From: a bacterium
GTDB lineage: Bacteria; Cyanobacteriota; Vampirovibrionia; Obscuribacterales; Obscuribacteraceae
Length of the DNA: 64,000 nt
Direction of reading: 5' to 3'
Assembly (NCBI GenBank): GCA_016124935.1
Contig: WGMS01000008.1
Coordinates: 124,001 to 188,000, forward strand
The position numbers were made by a program, and so were the translations under genes. Below, in pieces: positions 26,815-35,591 of the stretch; position 1 is the first letter of the stretch; each line of letters opens with the position of its first letter. The notes beneath the pieces were generated by a model. The model was not told where the DNA came from. It saw only the letters and a program-made list of their open reading frames with translations, and ran no database searches.

Positions 26815-27872
26815 TGCCTCTTCCAGTTGGTGAGACCCATTATCTCTCTAACATCCGATAACGTCTGCTTCGCCGTCTCTCTGGCTTTGAGGTTACCGGC
26901 CTCGAGAATATCCATGACCTTTCTTGGATCTTCAGCAAGTTCCCGGCGACGTTCTCTGACTGGTCGGAAAGAATCGTTTATATAATCGGCAAGGCGCATT
27001 TTACAGTCGACACATCCTATCTTCGCCGACTCGCATTCGTCCTTGACCACTGCGCAAATATCTTTAGCGAAAATATTGTAGTAAGGCCACGGCACTTCGC
27101 ATAAGTCAGTATGACCGGGATCGCTCTTAGCCACTCTAGTCCGATCGGTGATCATCTTTTTGACTTGCTTCTTAGTATCTTCCTCGGTATCAGCTATTTT
27201 GATGTCGTTACCGTAGGACTTGCCCATTTTCTGCCCGTCAACGCCCTTGAGAAGAGGTGTCTCGGTAAAGCGCGGTTTGGGTTCCGGGAAATAATCCACT
27301 TTGTAGATGCTGTTGAATCTCCTGGCCAGATCCCGGGCAAACTCCAGATGAGACTCCTGGTCCTTGCCCACTGGAATCAGCTCTCCCTTAAAAGCGAGAA
27401 TATCAGCCGACATCAACACCGGGTAACCTATTAAGCCATAGGTGCATCGATCCTGTGCCTCTTTCTCGTCCTGAGCCAGCATCCGGATCATGTCTTTGAG
27501 AGTAGGCTCCCGTTCAACCCAGTTCTGCTTGGTGATCATCGACAGAAGCAGATGCAGCTCCGCTATCTCCGGCACCCCGGACTGAACATAGATAGTGGCG
27601 ACTTCAGGGTCGATACCTACCGAAAGCCAATCCAGAGCGACTTCGAAAACATCCTGCTGAATGTTCTCGGTCTGCATGTATTTTGTGGTAAGAGCGTGCC
27701 AATCGACAATAGAGAAAAAAGATTCGTATTCCGATTGGAACTGCACCCAGTTGGTGAGAACCCCCAGATAATGTCCGATGTGCAGCCTCCCGGTGGGACG
27801 CATTCCGGACATGATTCTTTTGCGGCTACTACTTTCCTTGGCTTGCCTCTTGGCAGTTTCGGCTTGAGTCAT
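26811..27872 (-). CDS. trpS: Tryptophanyl-tRNA synthetase
   Basis: Charges tRNA-Trp. The 353-aa class I synthetase has the HIGH-type motif in SGMRPTGRLHIGHYLG and the KMSKS equivalent in GQKMGKSYGND. Other marks are ADILAFKGELIPVGKDQ and a C-terminal anticodon-binding helical region with four cysteines (DICAVVKDECES...GCVDC) near residues 270-300. It starts one base after the stop of a 52-aa basic protein gene and overlaps the ligase gene by 4 bp, forming a three-gene operon 5 kb from the trp biosynthesis operon. No T-box leader is seen. Confidence 0.93.
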   Translation of the reverse strand: MTQAETAKRQAKESSSRKRIMSGMRPTGRLHIGHYLGVLTNWVQFQSEYESFFSIVDWHALTTKYMQTENIQQDVFEVALDWLSVGIDPEVATIYVQSGVPEIAELHLLLSMITKQNWVEREPTLKDMIRMLAQDEKEAQDRCTYGLIGYPVLMSADILAFKGELIPVGKDQESHLEFARDLARRFNSIYKVDYFPEPKPRFTETPLLKGVDGQKMGKSYGNDIKIADTEEDTKKQVKKMITDRTRVAKSDPGHTDLCEVPWPYYNIFAKDICAVVKDECESAKIGCVDCKMRLADYINDSFRPVRERRRELAEDPRKVMDILEAGNLKARETAKQTLSDVREIMGLTNWKRQ

Positions 27873-27873
27873 A

Positions 27874-28032
27874 CTAGCCCTGGCTTTCTTCTAAGGTCTC
27901 CTGAGGAGTCTCTTTCTTGGCGGGCTTGGACTTGGCAGCCTTGGCGATAAGCTCTTTGACGCGCTCTCTTTTACGCTCGACTTTAGCTTTCTTTCTTTTA
28001 CGCTTTTCGACGGTATTGTACTTACGGGTCAT
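27874..28032 (-). CDS. 52-aa very basic protein, first gene of the trpS operon
   Basis: ATG at 28032 to TAG at 27874-27876, reading MTRKYNTVEKRKRKKAKVER at its start. It is extremely Lys/Arg-rich for 35 residues, then has a short acidic tail. AGAGGA five bases before the ATG is an excellent ribosome-binding site, and a TATAAT box lies about 40 bp upstream. Small basic proteins starting with a K-Y-N/S-T-x-E-K-R pattern occur in several phyla, and RNA or ribosome binding is the natural guess. Its stop is one base from the trpS ATG, so it is probably coupled to trpS. Function unproven. Confidence 0.75.
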   Translation of the reverse strand: MTRKYNTVEKRKRKKAKVERKRERVKELIAKAAKSKPAKKETPQETLEESQG

Positions 28033-28068
28033 CTTTTCCTCTCATTTCCTCTTGGCATCTCCGGGGCA

Positions 28069-28097
28069 ATTATAGCCTCGAAGCAAGTAGAGGAAGA
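28069..28097 (-). promoter_or_regulatory. Putative promoter of the basic protein-trpS-ligase operon
   Basis: On the minus strand a perfect TATAAT occupies 28074-28069, with a weak TCTTCC/TTCTTC at -35 spacing (28097-28092). The leader to the ATG at 28032 would be about 30 nt, too short for a T-box or riboswitch. Confidence 0.45.
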
Positions 28098-28124
28098 ATA
28101 TATCACGAGGAAGGGAGCCAGGAT

Positions 28125-29630
28125 CTACTTAGGAGCGAATCGCTCCTGCTCTTGTTTCAATCGGTCAAGATCCGCTGGTAAAACCGCCCCGGAACCTATC
28201 AGCAACTTAATAATTTCAATGCCCTGACGCTCGGCAATTACAGAAAGCTCCTTGAGCTGTTCGCCGGTCACCCTTCTGCGTTGCAGAAGATACTTGATCA
28301 AATCGAGTTTATCTAAAAGAAGCTCGATGGTAAGCCTGACCACAGGATCATGATGCTCGATCAGCTCGTTATCGAGACAATAGCGATATGTAGCCATAAT
28401 CGAAGCATCGGAGCGATTGGAGTCGGTCAAAACTAGAAGCAGTGACTTGCCCAACTTAACATCCTGGAGAACCTCCGCAACCATGTCATCTTCTGAGGCT
28501 TCTTCCAGGTGCTCTACACCTCTGCCGGTAATCTTGAAACTGGTGTTCAAGAGACGCTCGATATCAATCGAGACCAGAGGCAGAGGATCGGTTCTTTTCA
28601 TATCGAAAGGAGACTGCTCTGCTTCCAGATTGGTGAAGGTCGTTTTCACACTTCCTTTCTGCTGACGCTTCTTCTCTTCTTTCTTCTCTTCTTTTTCTAC
28701 TTCCTTCTCAATCAGATTCGAAAGCGGTGATTCGATCACAGCATTGACAATCTCTTCCTTGACCATGCTTCCCACGGTGGGAAGCTCCTGGGTATCGGTA
28801 TCCTTACCGGGTAAACTCACTCTGGCATTAGGTACGGTAAGAGACTCACTGGTATCATTATCGGTGTCATTCTTAGCATGCTTAGCAGCGATAACCTCTT
28901 TCACCTCTTCTGCCAGGGGCACTTCTTTCGATACCAGTGATTTAGAATCAGGACGTTCGTCCTTTATCGAAACAATGGTCGCTCCGGAGGTTACGCCGAC
29001 TTTTCGAGCGGCGACCTTCTCTATACGCCTGGCGACGATCGGAGCAATATTCAGTGCCGCTTCGTTGCCGATATCAGCTTTGACCACTTCCACCGAACCG
29101 GTGAGCACAAGACGGTAGAGAATGCCCATCGCCGTTCTCAAATCGATATCAAGTTCGCTCATGGCCTGGCGCATGGTCCGACCATCGGTGATCCAACCAA
29201 GCACGGTGTAGTCGTTCTTTCCCAGGGGCTGTATATAAAGAGACTCCTGCCATTCGGGTTGACCAAAAGAGGAAGATGGAATCAATTCCGAGGTAAGACC
29301 GATGTTGACGCTGCGCAGAAAAGCGCACTGATCCTGAAAACTGCCAAGTTCTTCCAGATTGCAACGAAGGAGAGCTTTCTCCACGTGCGCTCCGGCATCC
29401 TTGAGGCTGTCCACCATGAACTCGCCTTCTGTCCAGGAGAGAACCTCCGAAAGGGCGTCGATTCCTTCTAGAATTCCAAACCGGCTGTCTATTAGCTCTC
29501 CCTCGACAACATAAAGATGAGCTATCTGCCCATCCGATTCCAGGGTAATGCGATAGCTCTTGGCGGGCTCGTTGGCGAGCAACTGCAATAGCCCGGGCAC
29601 ACTTACTAGATTGAGATTTCCTTTGATCAT
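28125..29630 (-). CDS. DUF4388 (PATAN) domain regulatory protein
   Basis: A 501-aa cytoplasmic protein. Residues 1-95 match DUF4388, the PatA N-terminal domain (GNLNLVSVPGLLQLLAN, then AHLYVVEGELIDSRFG and EVLSWTEGEFMV). A winged-helix-like segment follows (about 135-195: YTVLGWITDGRTMRQAM, GILYRLVLTGSVEV). A long charged, probably disordered linker contains repeated KEEKKEEKK, and a C-terminal helical domain begins near residue 365. DUF4388 proteins are adaptors in two-component and gliding/pilus signalling in cyanobacteria and deltaproteobacteria. A second member is at 58.5 kb. Confidence 0.8.
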   Translation of the reverse strand: MIKGNLNLVSVPGLLQLLANEPAKSYRITLESDGQIAHLYVVEGELIDSRFGILEGIDALSEVLSWTEGEFMVDSLKDAGAHVEKALLRCNLEELGSFQDQCAFLRSVNIGLTSELIPSSSFGQPEWQESLYIQPLGKNDYTVLGWITDGRTMRQAMSELDIDLRTAMGILYRLVLTGSVEVVKADIGNEAALNIAPIVARRIEKVAARKVGVTSGATIVSIKDERPDSKSLVSKEVPLAEEVKEVIAAKHAKNDTDNDTSESLTVPNARVSLPGKDTDTQELPTVGSMVKEEIVNAVIESPLSNLIEKEVEKEEKKEEKKRQQKGSVKTTFTNLEAEQSPFDMKRTDPLPLVSIDIERLLNTSFKITGRGVEHLEEASEDDMVAEVLQDVKLGKSLLLVLTDSNRSDASIMATYRYCLDNELIEHHDPVVRLTIELLLDKLDLIKYLLQRRRVTGEQLKELSVIAERQGIEIIKLLIGSGAVLPADLDRLKQEQERFAPK

Positions 29631-29765
29631 CGCAAGAGAATTAAATCACTGAATCGGCAACTCTATCAAATCAGCTACCAGGGTCCCTATAAAGGAGTTT
29701 GCCCAGTAGTTATCTGTCTGATGCACCAAGAGCCCTCATTTACAAAAGTTAATTCCTGGAGGGAG

Positions 29766-29782
29766 CGCTACAGGATGTAGCG
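29766..29782. repeat. Perfect short hairpin upstream of the sigma factor gene
   Basis: CGCTAC (29766-29771) and GTAGCG (29777-29782) with a 5-nt loop, 57 bp before the TTG start. No T run follows. It may be an operator or a leader hairpin. Confidence 0.3.
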
Positions 29783-29838
29783 AAATGGGTAAATACGTCT
29801 TAGAGATCTTTACATCATAAATATGGGAGCGAACGACT

Positions 29839-30819
29839 TTGGGTTCTCGCGTCACAGATGAAACTTTAAACGAATGGTCCGATGTAGATCAGGATCAAGA
29901 TCAAGACCAGGATCAGGACCAGGAAGACAACGATGAACTGCTGGAAGGCAAGAAGACTCGCAAGAAAAAAGGCGATGGTTTTACCGAGGATTCTGTGCGT
30001 CTCTATTTGAGAGAGATAGGCAGAGTGAGGATGATCAAGCCCGATGAAGAGATAGAGTTGGCGCGCCGCATTGCTGATGGCGACGCCGAAGCCAAGCAAA
30101 AGCTGATCCAGGCCAATCTGCGTCTGGTAATTTCGATAGCCAAGAAGTACGTAAACAGAGGTTTACCCTTCCAGGACCTCATTCAAGAAGGCAACCTGGG
30201 TCTGATTCGAGCAGCCGAAAAATTCGATCACACTAAAGGATTCAAATTCAGCACCTATGCGACCTGGTGGATACGGCAGGCCATATCCCGGGGCTTAGCC
30301 GATAAATCTCGTACTATTCGTGTGCCGGTGCACATGGTCGAGTCGATTAACAAACTCAAAAAGACCAGCGCCAAACTATCCCAGGAGCTCGGTCGCAAAC
30401 CCACCGAAGAAGAACTCGCCCACGCGATGAAGCTTTCTGTTACCAAGATCCAGGAGATTCTCACCGCAGACAGAGAACCGGTATCCATGGAGATGCCTCT
30501 CAATCGCGATGAAGAGACCTATCTTGGAGATCTTATCGAGGACAACGAATCCTCCAGACCGGACGCCACAACCGAAGAGCAGCTCCTGCGGCAAGATATA
30601 GGCAGGATGCTGAGCCAGCTCACCCCCAGAGAAAGAGACATAATGCATCTGCGTTACGGCCTGGAAGATGGACGGCAGCGTACCCTGGAAGAGGTCGGTC
30701 GTCTATTCAATATCACCCGTGAAAGGGTCCGGCAAATCGAACACAAAGCATTCCGAAAACTGAGACAACCGTCCTGGTCCAACAAGCTGGTGGGCTATCT
30801 GGACGACACGATGCACTGA
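29839..30819 (+). CDS. RNA polymerase sigma factor, RpoD/SigA family
   Basis: A 326-aa group 1/2 sigma-70 factor. Region 1.2 starts at [16 protein letters not shown], region 2 has the -10 recognition segment [17 protein letters not shown], region 3 is present, and region 4.2 ends in [19 protein letters not shown] for -35 binding. Region 1.1 is missing; instead there is an acidic head with a (Asp-Gln)6 run encoded by near-identical hexamers. The start is TTG at 29839 with GGGAG about 9 bases upstream; no in-frame ATG is available before region 1.2. Whether it is the primary or a cyanobacteria-like group 2 factor cannot be settled here. Confidence 0.9.
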   Translation: MGSRVTDETLNEWSDVDQDQDQDQDQDQEDNDELLEGKKTRKKKGDGFTEDSVRLYLREIGRVRMIKPDEEIELARRIADGDAEAKQKLIQANLRLVISIAKKYVNRGLPFQDLIQEGNLGLIRAAEKFDHTKGFKFSTYATWWIRQAISRGLADKSRTIRVPVHMVESINKLKKTSAKLSQELGRKPTEEELAHAMKLSVTKIQEILTADREPVSMEMPLNRDEETYLGDLIEDNESSRPDATTEEQLLRQDIGRMLSQLTPRERDIMHLRYGLEDGRQRTLEEVGRLFNITRERVRQIEHKAFRKLRQPSWSNKLVGYLDDTMH

Positions 30820-30893
30820 TTTGTCCCAGTTACTTTTGAATTAGAATTAGATTTTAACCCTTATCTCTTTTGCTCAGAATTGCTAACTTATAT

Positions 30894-30910
30894 AGGAATT
30901 TGCGATTCCT
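30894..30910. repeat. Short hairpin in the mgtE leader
   Basis: AGGAAT (30894-30899) pairs with ATTCCT (30905-30910) over a TTGCG loop, 26 bp before the GTG start. It is too small to be an M-box. It may affect translation. Confidence 0.25.
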
Positions 30911-30935
30911 GCAATCTTAAGGGTGAGCCCCAGCC

Positions 30936-32309
30936 GTGACGGAGAAACAGGCCGTAGCTCTGGAAGAATTAACTGCGCTTGTCGACTCCGGTGAGCGCCA
31001 GAAGCTTCGCTTGCTTTTAAACGACGAGCACCCTGCCGATCTTGCCGAATATTTCCGCGAAATGGACCCGCCCCACAGGCTCTCCTGTTTCAGATTGCTC
31101 GATCTGGATAACGCCAGCGCCGTGCTGGCTGAATTAGAACCGGAGAACCAGTGTGAACTTTTAACCTCCCTGGGAGATATCGGGGTTGTTCCGATTATCG
31201 CTCGCATGTCTCCCGATGATGCCGCCGACGTTCTGTCCGAACTCCCTCCGGAGAAAGCCACCGAGATCATCGAGCAGATGAGCGACGTGGAGGCCAAAGC
31301 CGACCTCAGACAATTGCTCAGCTTCAAAGAAGATACAGCCGGCGGCATCATGTCCACAGACTATCTTTCGCTATTCGCGCGCATGACCGTGGGTGAAGCC
31401 CTGGTCAAGCTCCGGGAGATGTATGAGGATGTAGAAGAGGACATTTACGATATCTATGTCGTAGATGAAAACGAAAAGCTGGTCGGCCGAGTCACCGTAA
31501 AAGAGCTGCTCATGGTCGAGCCCCGCGCCCAGGTTGAATCAGTGATGGACGAAGATGTCCAGCGAGTAAAGACCTATACAGACCAGGAAGAAGCGGCGGA
31601 AATAGTGGGTCGTTACGACCTTTTGACTCTGCCCGTAGTGGATGAAGAAGGCAAACTGTGCGGTATCATCACTGCCGATGATGTCATCGATGTTTTGAAA
31701 GAAGAAGCCATCGAGGACATTTATCAGTCGTCCGGTATCAGCACCGGTGATCCCTCCGAAGCGCTGACTTATAACGTGAGCAAAGCCTTCACGGCCAGAC
31801 TGCCCTGGTTGCTTGCCACCCTCGCCATCGAGACCGGCTCGGCCACGGTGATTACCCATTATGATTCGGTTATTCAACAGACAGTGGCGGCAGCCTCTTT
31901 TATGCCCCTCTTAAGTGGAGTCACAGGCAGCGTCGCCACCCAGAGCACCTGTATCGTCATTCGCGGCACCAGCAACAGATCCCAGCTCAATCTGAAATTG
32001 ATTTTGCGCAATATCTGGCACGAACTCAAGGTAGGCGTTCTGCTCGGTATTTTCTGCGGCGTCTTCACTTATTTCATATCGCTTCTTGTCCATTCATCAA
32101 GACAGGAACTCGGTCTGGTCGTGGCGATATCGCTTGTCATAACCATGACCTTCGGTGTCATGGTCGGCACCACTATGCCGATGGTCTTTCAGAAACTGGG
32201 AATAGATCCGGCTCACGCGTCAGGTCCTTTCATCACCAGCATCCTCGATGTGTCCACCATGACAATCTATCTGACCATAGTCCATTATTTTCTATCGCAT
32301 CTGATCTAA
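30936..32309 (+). CDS. mgtE: Magnesium transporter MgtE
   Basis: A 457-aa Mg2+ channel. The N-terminal superhelical domain (about 1-130) contains the family's LAEYFREMDPPHRL and MSPDDAADVLSELPPEKA, followed by two CBS domains (about 135-258) that sense cytosolic Mg2+. Five membrane helices fill residues 285-457, with the conserved LSGVTGSVATQST and VGTTMPMVFQKLGIDPA pore segments. The start codon is GTG at 30936. The 116-bp upstream gap is too short for an M-box riboswitch, so control is probably by the protein's own Mg sensor. Confidence 0.93.
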   Translation: MTEKQAVALEELTALVDSGERQKLRLLLNDEHPADLAEYFREMDPPHRLSCFRLLDLDNASAVLAELEPENQCELLTSLGDIGVVPIIARMSPDDAADVLSELPPEKATEIIEQMSDVEAKADLRQLLSFKEDTAGGIMSTDYLSLFARMTVGEALVKLREMYEDVEEDIYDIYVVDENEKLVGRVTVKELLMVEPRAQVESVMDEDVQRVKTYTDQEEAAEIVGRYDLLTLPVVDEEGKLCGIITADDVIDVLKEEAIEDIYQSSGISTGDPSEALTYNVSKAFTARLPWLLATLAIETGSATVITHYDSVIQQTVAAASFMPLLSGVTGSVATQSTCIVIRGTSNRSQLNLKLILRNIWHELKVGVLLGIFCGVFTYFISLLVHSSRQELGLVVAISLVITMTFGVMVGTTMPMVFQKLGIDPAHASGPFITSILDVSTMTIYLTIVHYFLSHLI

Positions 32310-32334
32310 CTAAACGAGGTAGGGAGAAAGTCAA

Positions 32335-33873
32335 ATGAGCAAGGTTGATTCAATTCTGGAAAGACGAAAGAAAGCCTCGGCGGTAAGCGCCGATCAAGCG
32401 GAAAAACGCCACCAAAAAGGCTATCTCCTTGCCAGAGAGAGAATAGATGCCTTAGTAGATCCAGGCTCCTTCATGGAGATCGATCGCTACGCCTTGCACC
32501 AGTGTCGCGACTTCGGCATGGAAGATAAAAAAGCCTATGGAGACGGAGTAGTATGCGGCCAGGCAAAAATAGACGGCAGACCGGTCTATCTCTTTGCCCA
32601 TGATGTCACTTTCGTTGGTGGCGCCCTTGGTGAAGTCTTTGCCAAGAAAGTCTGCAAAATCATGGATCTGGCTTTGAAAGCCGGCTGCCCTGTGATCGGT
32701 CTCAACGAAAGTGGTGGCGCCAGGATTCAAGAAGGGGTAAAAAGCCTGGCCGGCTATGCCGATATTTTCTATCGCAACGTCAATGTCTCGGGGGTTATTC
32801 CCCAGATCTCGGTCATCTACGGAGCATGCGCCGGAGGAGCAGTCTACAGCCCGGCGGTCACCGACTTCACGATTATGGTACGGGACAAAAGCTATATGTT
32901 CGTTACCGGTCCGGAAATAGTCAAGACCGTTACCGGAGAATCGGTTACCCACAACGAACTTGGCGGTGCCGTGGTTCATAACACCAAATCGGGAGTAGCT
33001 CAGCTCCTCGCCGAGGACGAAGAAGATTCTTTTCTGCTCACCCGCGAGTTGCTCTCCTACATCCCTCTCAACAACCTCGAGCTTCCGCCCCGGCAGGAGG
33101 TCGGTGAAGAAGCTCGTCCGGAAAACGAGGCCGGTCTCGATGGCATAGTCCCCTCAGATCCCCAGAAACCCTACGACATGCACGATGTCATAGAGAGAAT
33201 TTTCGACTTCGGAGAATTTCTGGAGATCTCTCCGTACTTTGCCAAGAACCTGATTACAGGCTTCGCCCGCCTGAACGGAGAGACCGTGGGCATAGTAGGC
33301 AATCAACCGAGCGAACTTGCCGGATGCCTGGATATCAACGCTTCGGTAAAAGGAGCGCGCTTTGTCCGCTTCTGTGATGCCTTCAATATTCCGGTGGTTA
33401 CCTTTGTCGATGTACCGGGCTATCTACCGGGCACATCCCAGGAATTTGGTGGCATCATCAGACATGGAGCAAAACTACTTTATGCCTACTGCGAAGCCAC
33501 TGTACCGAAGTTGACCGTTATAACGAGAAAAGCCTATGGTGGCGCCTTCGATGTAATGGGCTCAAAGAACGTGGGTGGAGACTACAACTTCGCCTGGCCC
33601 ACCGCAGAAATTGCGGTGGTGGGTGCCGAAGCTGCGGTCAATCTTCTCTACAGAAAAGAGCTCACGGGCGATGACGGTCAGGATAGATTCAAAGAAATGG
33701 TGGCTCAATATCGCTCCCGTTTCGCCAATCCGGATATCGCTTCGGAACAGGGCTATATAGACGACATAATTCTGCCTTCCGAAACAAGAGATCACCTCGG
33801 TCGCGCCCTCGAGATCATGCGCAACAAACGCGTGGAGAGACCCAAGCGCAAGCACGGCAACATTCCTCTTTAA
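32335..33873 (+). CDS. Acyl-CoA carboxylase beta (carboxyltransferase) subunit, PccB-like
   Basis: A 512-aa biotin-dependent carboxyltransferase of the propionyl-CoA carboxylase / methylmalonyl-CoA decarboxylase family. Both crotonase-like halves are present: the first with GLNESGGARIQEG and YGACAGGAVYSPA, whose glycine oxyanion hole is intact, and the second with FVDVPGYLPGTSQE and KAYGGAFDVMGSK. AGGTAGGGAGA is a strong ribosome-binding site. The biotin carboxylase and carrier partners are not adjacent. It probably makes methylmalonyl-CoA from propionyl-CoA, consistent with the B12 mutase subunit at 9.4 kb, but acetyl-CoA or other acyl-CoAs cannot be excluded. Confidence 0.92.
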   Translation: MSKVDSILERRKKASAVSADQAEKRHQKGYLLARERIDALVDPGSFMEIDRYALHQCRDFGMEDKKAYGDGVVCGQAKIDGRPVYLFAHDVTFVGGALGEVFAKKVCKIMDLALKAGCPVIGLNESGGARIQEGVKSLAGYADIFYRNVNVSGVIPQISVIYGACAGGAVYSPAVTDFTIMVRDKSYMFVTGPEIVKTVTGESVTHNELGGAVVHNTKSGVAQLLAEDEEDSFLLTRELLSYIPLNNLELPPRQEVGEEARPENEAGLDGIVPSDPQKPYDMHDVIERIFDFGEFLEISPYFAKNLITGFARLNGETVGIVGNQPSELAGCLDINASVKGARFVRFCDAFNIPVVTFVDVPGYLPGTSQEFGGIIRHGAKLLYAYCEATVPKLTVITRKAYGGAFDVMGSKNVGGDYNFAWPTAEIAVVGAEAAVNLLYRKELTGDDGQDRFKEMVAQYRSRFANPDIASEQGYIDDIILPSETRDHLGRALEIMRNKRVERPKRKHGNIPL

Positions 33874-34634
33874 TGATTGGGTTTAGACCGACTGCCGGAC
33901 GCCTTTCTCAGGGTGGGATGAATCAAACGCATAGAGCAAAGATTTGATTGGTCTGATTGGACTGATTGATCTATTCGTTCTATTTGATCTGCTTCATCCC
34001 CTTGATGCTGAGACCGATAATCGAGCAGATTAAGAGGAATGAGAGCCGGCTCCGGAAGGCGCGAATCGTATCTCGCCACCGGATCATCTGCGCCCAGAAA
34101 CTTTCTAGTCTTTTCTAAAAAGGTTTCGTCCACCGGTTCAGGCAGAGCCAGAAAGACTCCGCAAAGAGGGCTCTCCTGGAGCTTCATCTTATTGACTTTC
34201 TTGACAAGCATGCTCATGATCGAGTTGATTTCACCGCCATCCAGCACCAACCAGGCCAGAACCAAGGGTCTGCCGAGGCTATCCAGCAAGACCACCTCTT
34301 CCACCGGATGCTCTTTCGACATAAAGAACCACCCTGTTCTAAGAGGATTAATCGTCCCGGATCCGATTCTGGTGATCGCTTCCCAGAGCGCCAGCTGGCG
34401 ATTGTAAAGACCAGAGCTATGAGCCTGTACAAAAAAATCAGCAAATAGAAATTGAGCAAATGCACTACTGACAGGACCGGGCTCCTCGCCATGAAAGTCC
34501 AGTTTCAAATTCTCGACCGCACTGGTCAGGTCATGCGGGCTCAGGCTTCGCGGGCTGTGAGCGACCGAATGGATGCTGAAAAGCTCAGGATTTTTGGTCG
34601 ATACTTCGAATCTCGTAAGGGTTTCTTTTGTCAT
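33870..34634 (-). CDS. Hypothetical soluble protein
   Basis: No family recognised. The 254-aa protein (ATG 34634; a TTG at 34670 would add 12 residues) has no signal peptide. A mixed alpha/beta core contains GWFFMSKEHPVEEVVLLDS and LVLAWLVLDGGEINSIM. The tail is rich in Gln, Asp and Ser, with an imperfect run IERIDQSVQSDQSNL. It is convergent with the carboxylase gene and overlaps it by 4 bp. Confidence 0.55.
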   Translation of the reverse strand: MTKETLTRFEVSTKNPELFSIHSVAHSPRSLSPHDLTSAVENLKLDFHGEEPGPVSSAFAQFLFADFFVQAHSSGLYNRQLALWEAITRIGSGTINPLRTGWFFMSKEHPVEEVVLLDSLGRPLVLAWLVLDGGEINSIMSMLVKKVNKMKLQESPLCGVFLALPEPVDETFLEKTRKFLGADDPVARYDSRLPEPALIPLNLLDYRSQHQGDEADQIERIDQSVQSDQSNLCSMRLIHPTLRKASGSRSKPNH

Positions 34635-34745
34635 TTTCTTTTTCAGACATAAGTATAGGTCTTTATTCAACGTGGTACATGTATGTTAACGAGTTGAATA
34701 TTCCATTTTTACGCTCTAGGAGGTGTTTTTTACTTTCTGATTTAC

Positions 34746-34775
34746 AGCCGACCTTGCGGACCGTACTAGTCGGCT
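34746..34775. repeat. Inverted repeat 1 in the ECF sigma promoter region
   Basis: AGCCGAC (34746-34752) and GTCGGCT (34769-34775) form a perfect 7-bp inverted repeat with a 16-bp spacer that itself contains CGG-A-CCG. It lies in a 309-bp divergent gap. It is a candidate operator. Confidence 0.4.
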
Positions 34776-34813
34776 AATAATCATGTACACTGGAGAGTAG
34801 GCGATAGGCTCTG

Positions 34814-34843
34814 ATATTGTTTTCAGATGGGGGAAAACAATAT
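34814..34843. repeat. Inverted repeat 2 in the ECF sigma leader
   Basis: ATATTGTTTTC (34814-34824) pairs perfectly with GAAAACAATAT (34833-34843) over the loop AGATGGGG. The 11-bp A/T-rich stem is 140 bp before the sigma gene. It lacks a T tail and could be an operator or an RNA element. The rest of this gap shows no convincing gene. Confidence 0.45.
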
Positions 34844-34985
34844 TAGGAAAAGGGGCATCTGACCGGCTTTCAAATTTATAAAACACTGGTAAAGTGGTTA
34901 ATGATTTCGGGTCCTTCTCCAAATGGACTTGATTTCTCCTGAGAAGACACAGAATAAAGAGGATCAATAGTAAAGCGATTTGAAT

Positions 34986-35561
34986 ATGGCGCTCTTACCT
35001 TCCCGAACCAACTTTCATATTTCCGCGGCATCCGTTCTGAACGACATCAAGAAGGGCGGGCTAGAAAAGCGGAATGAATTTATCTGGTTGCATCAGGAAC
35101 GAGTCTATGCAATCGCCTTGATTGCCACTGACAATCCCGACCATGCTCAGGAGCTGACAGTGAACGCGTTCAAAAATGCCTTCTCTTCTCTGGAAACCAA
35201 ATTACCTAAAAAAGACAGTGACCTGACCATCTGGGAATGGCTGTCCGATTTCATAGTCGACGCGTGCGCCGAATACCATGCACAGAATTCGGGCCCCGCA
35301 GACGACGATCCCGCTATCGATCCGGGCGCTGACGGTTCAGCGAACATGGACTGGGAAACCACCGTTCTGTTAGGAGTTCAGAGAATTAAAAGATGCCTCG
35401 GCAATCTGCCTGAGGACCAGCAAAAGGTTTTCTATCTCAGGCACCACTTAGACCTCAACTACGCGCAAATCTCTACCGTACTGAATCAATCCGTCGAAAT
35501 GACGATGGCGGCATTATTCAGAGCCAGAGTGCAGATCGTAAAGTGCTTGGGTCGAGGATAA
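34986..35561 (+). CDS. ECF-like sigma-70 family factor
   Basis: A 191-aa protein (ATG 34986; a TTG two codons earlier is possible). The N-terminal part fits sigma region 2 (ERVYAIALIATDNPDHAQEL, then AFKNAFSSL in place of the usual DLTQETF run, and IWEWLSDFIVDACAEYHAQN). The C-terminal part is region 4 (LGNLPEDQQKVFYLRHHLDL, YAQISTVLNQSVEMTMAALF). A linker rich in Asp, Pro and Gly joins them. Region 2 is divergent, so promoter preference cannot be predicted. The next gene starts 30 bp downstream and has an anti-sigma-like head, so they are probably a regulatory pair. Confidence 0.82.
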   Translation: MALLPSRTNFHISAASVLNDIKKGGLEKRNEFIWLHQERVYAIALIATDNPDHAQELTVNAFKNAFSSLETKLPKKDSDLTIWEWLSDFIVDACAEYHAQNSGPADDDPAIDPGADGSANMDWETTVLLGVQRIKRCLGNLPEDQQKVFYLRHHLDLNYAQISTVLNQSVEMTMAALFRARVQIVKCLGRG

Positions 35562-35591
35562 GTTGCCCAAAACTAAAAGAAAGCCGGAATA

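Noticed and set aside
28033..28124. T-box leader for the trpS operon
   Set aside because: The promoter-to-ATG distance is about 30 nt. No T-box consensus or terminator is seen.
30820..30935. M-box Mg2+ riboswitch ahead of mgtE
   Set aside because: The gap is 116 bp, too short for an M-box, and holds only a 6-bp hairpin.
34716..34967. 83-codon minus-strand frame in the ECF sigma upstream gap
   Set aside because: It covers the two inverted repeats, has no good ribosome-binding site and has an unconvincing composition.
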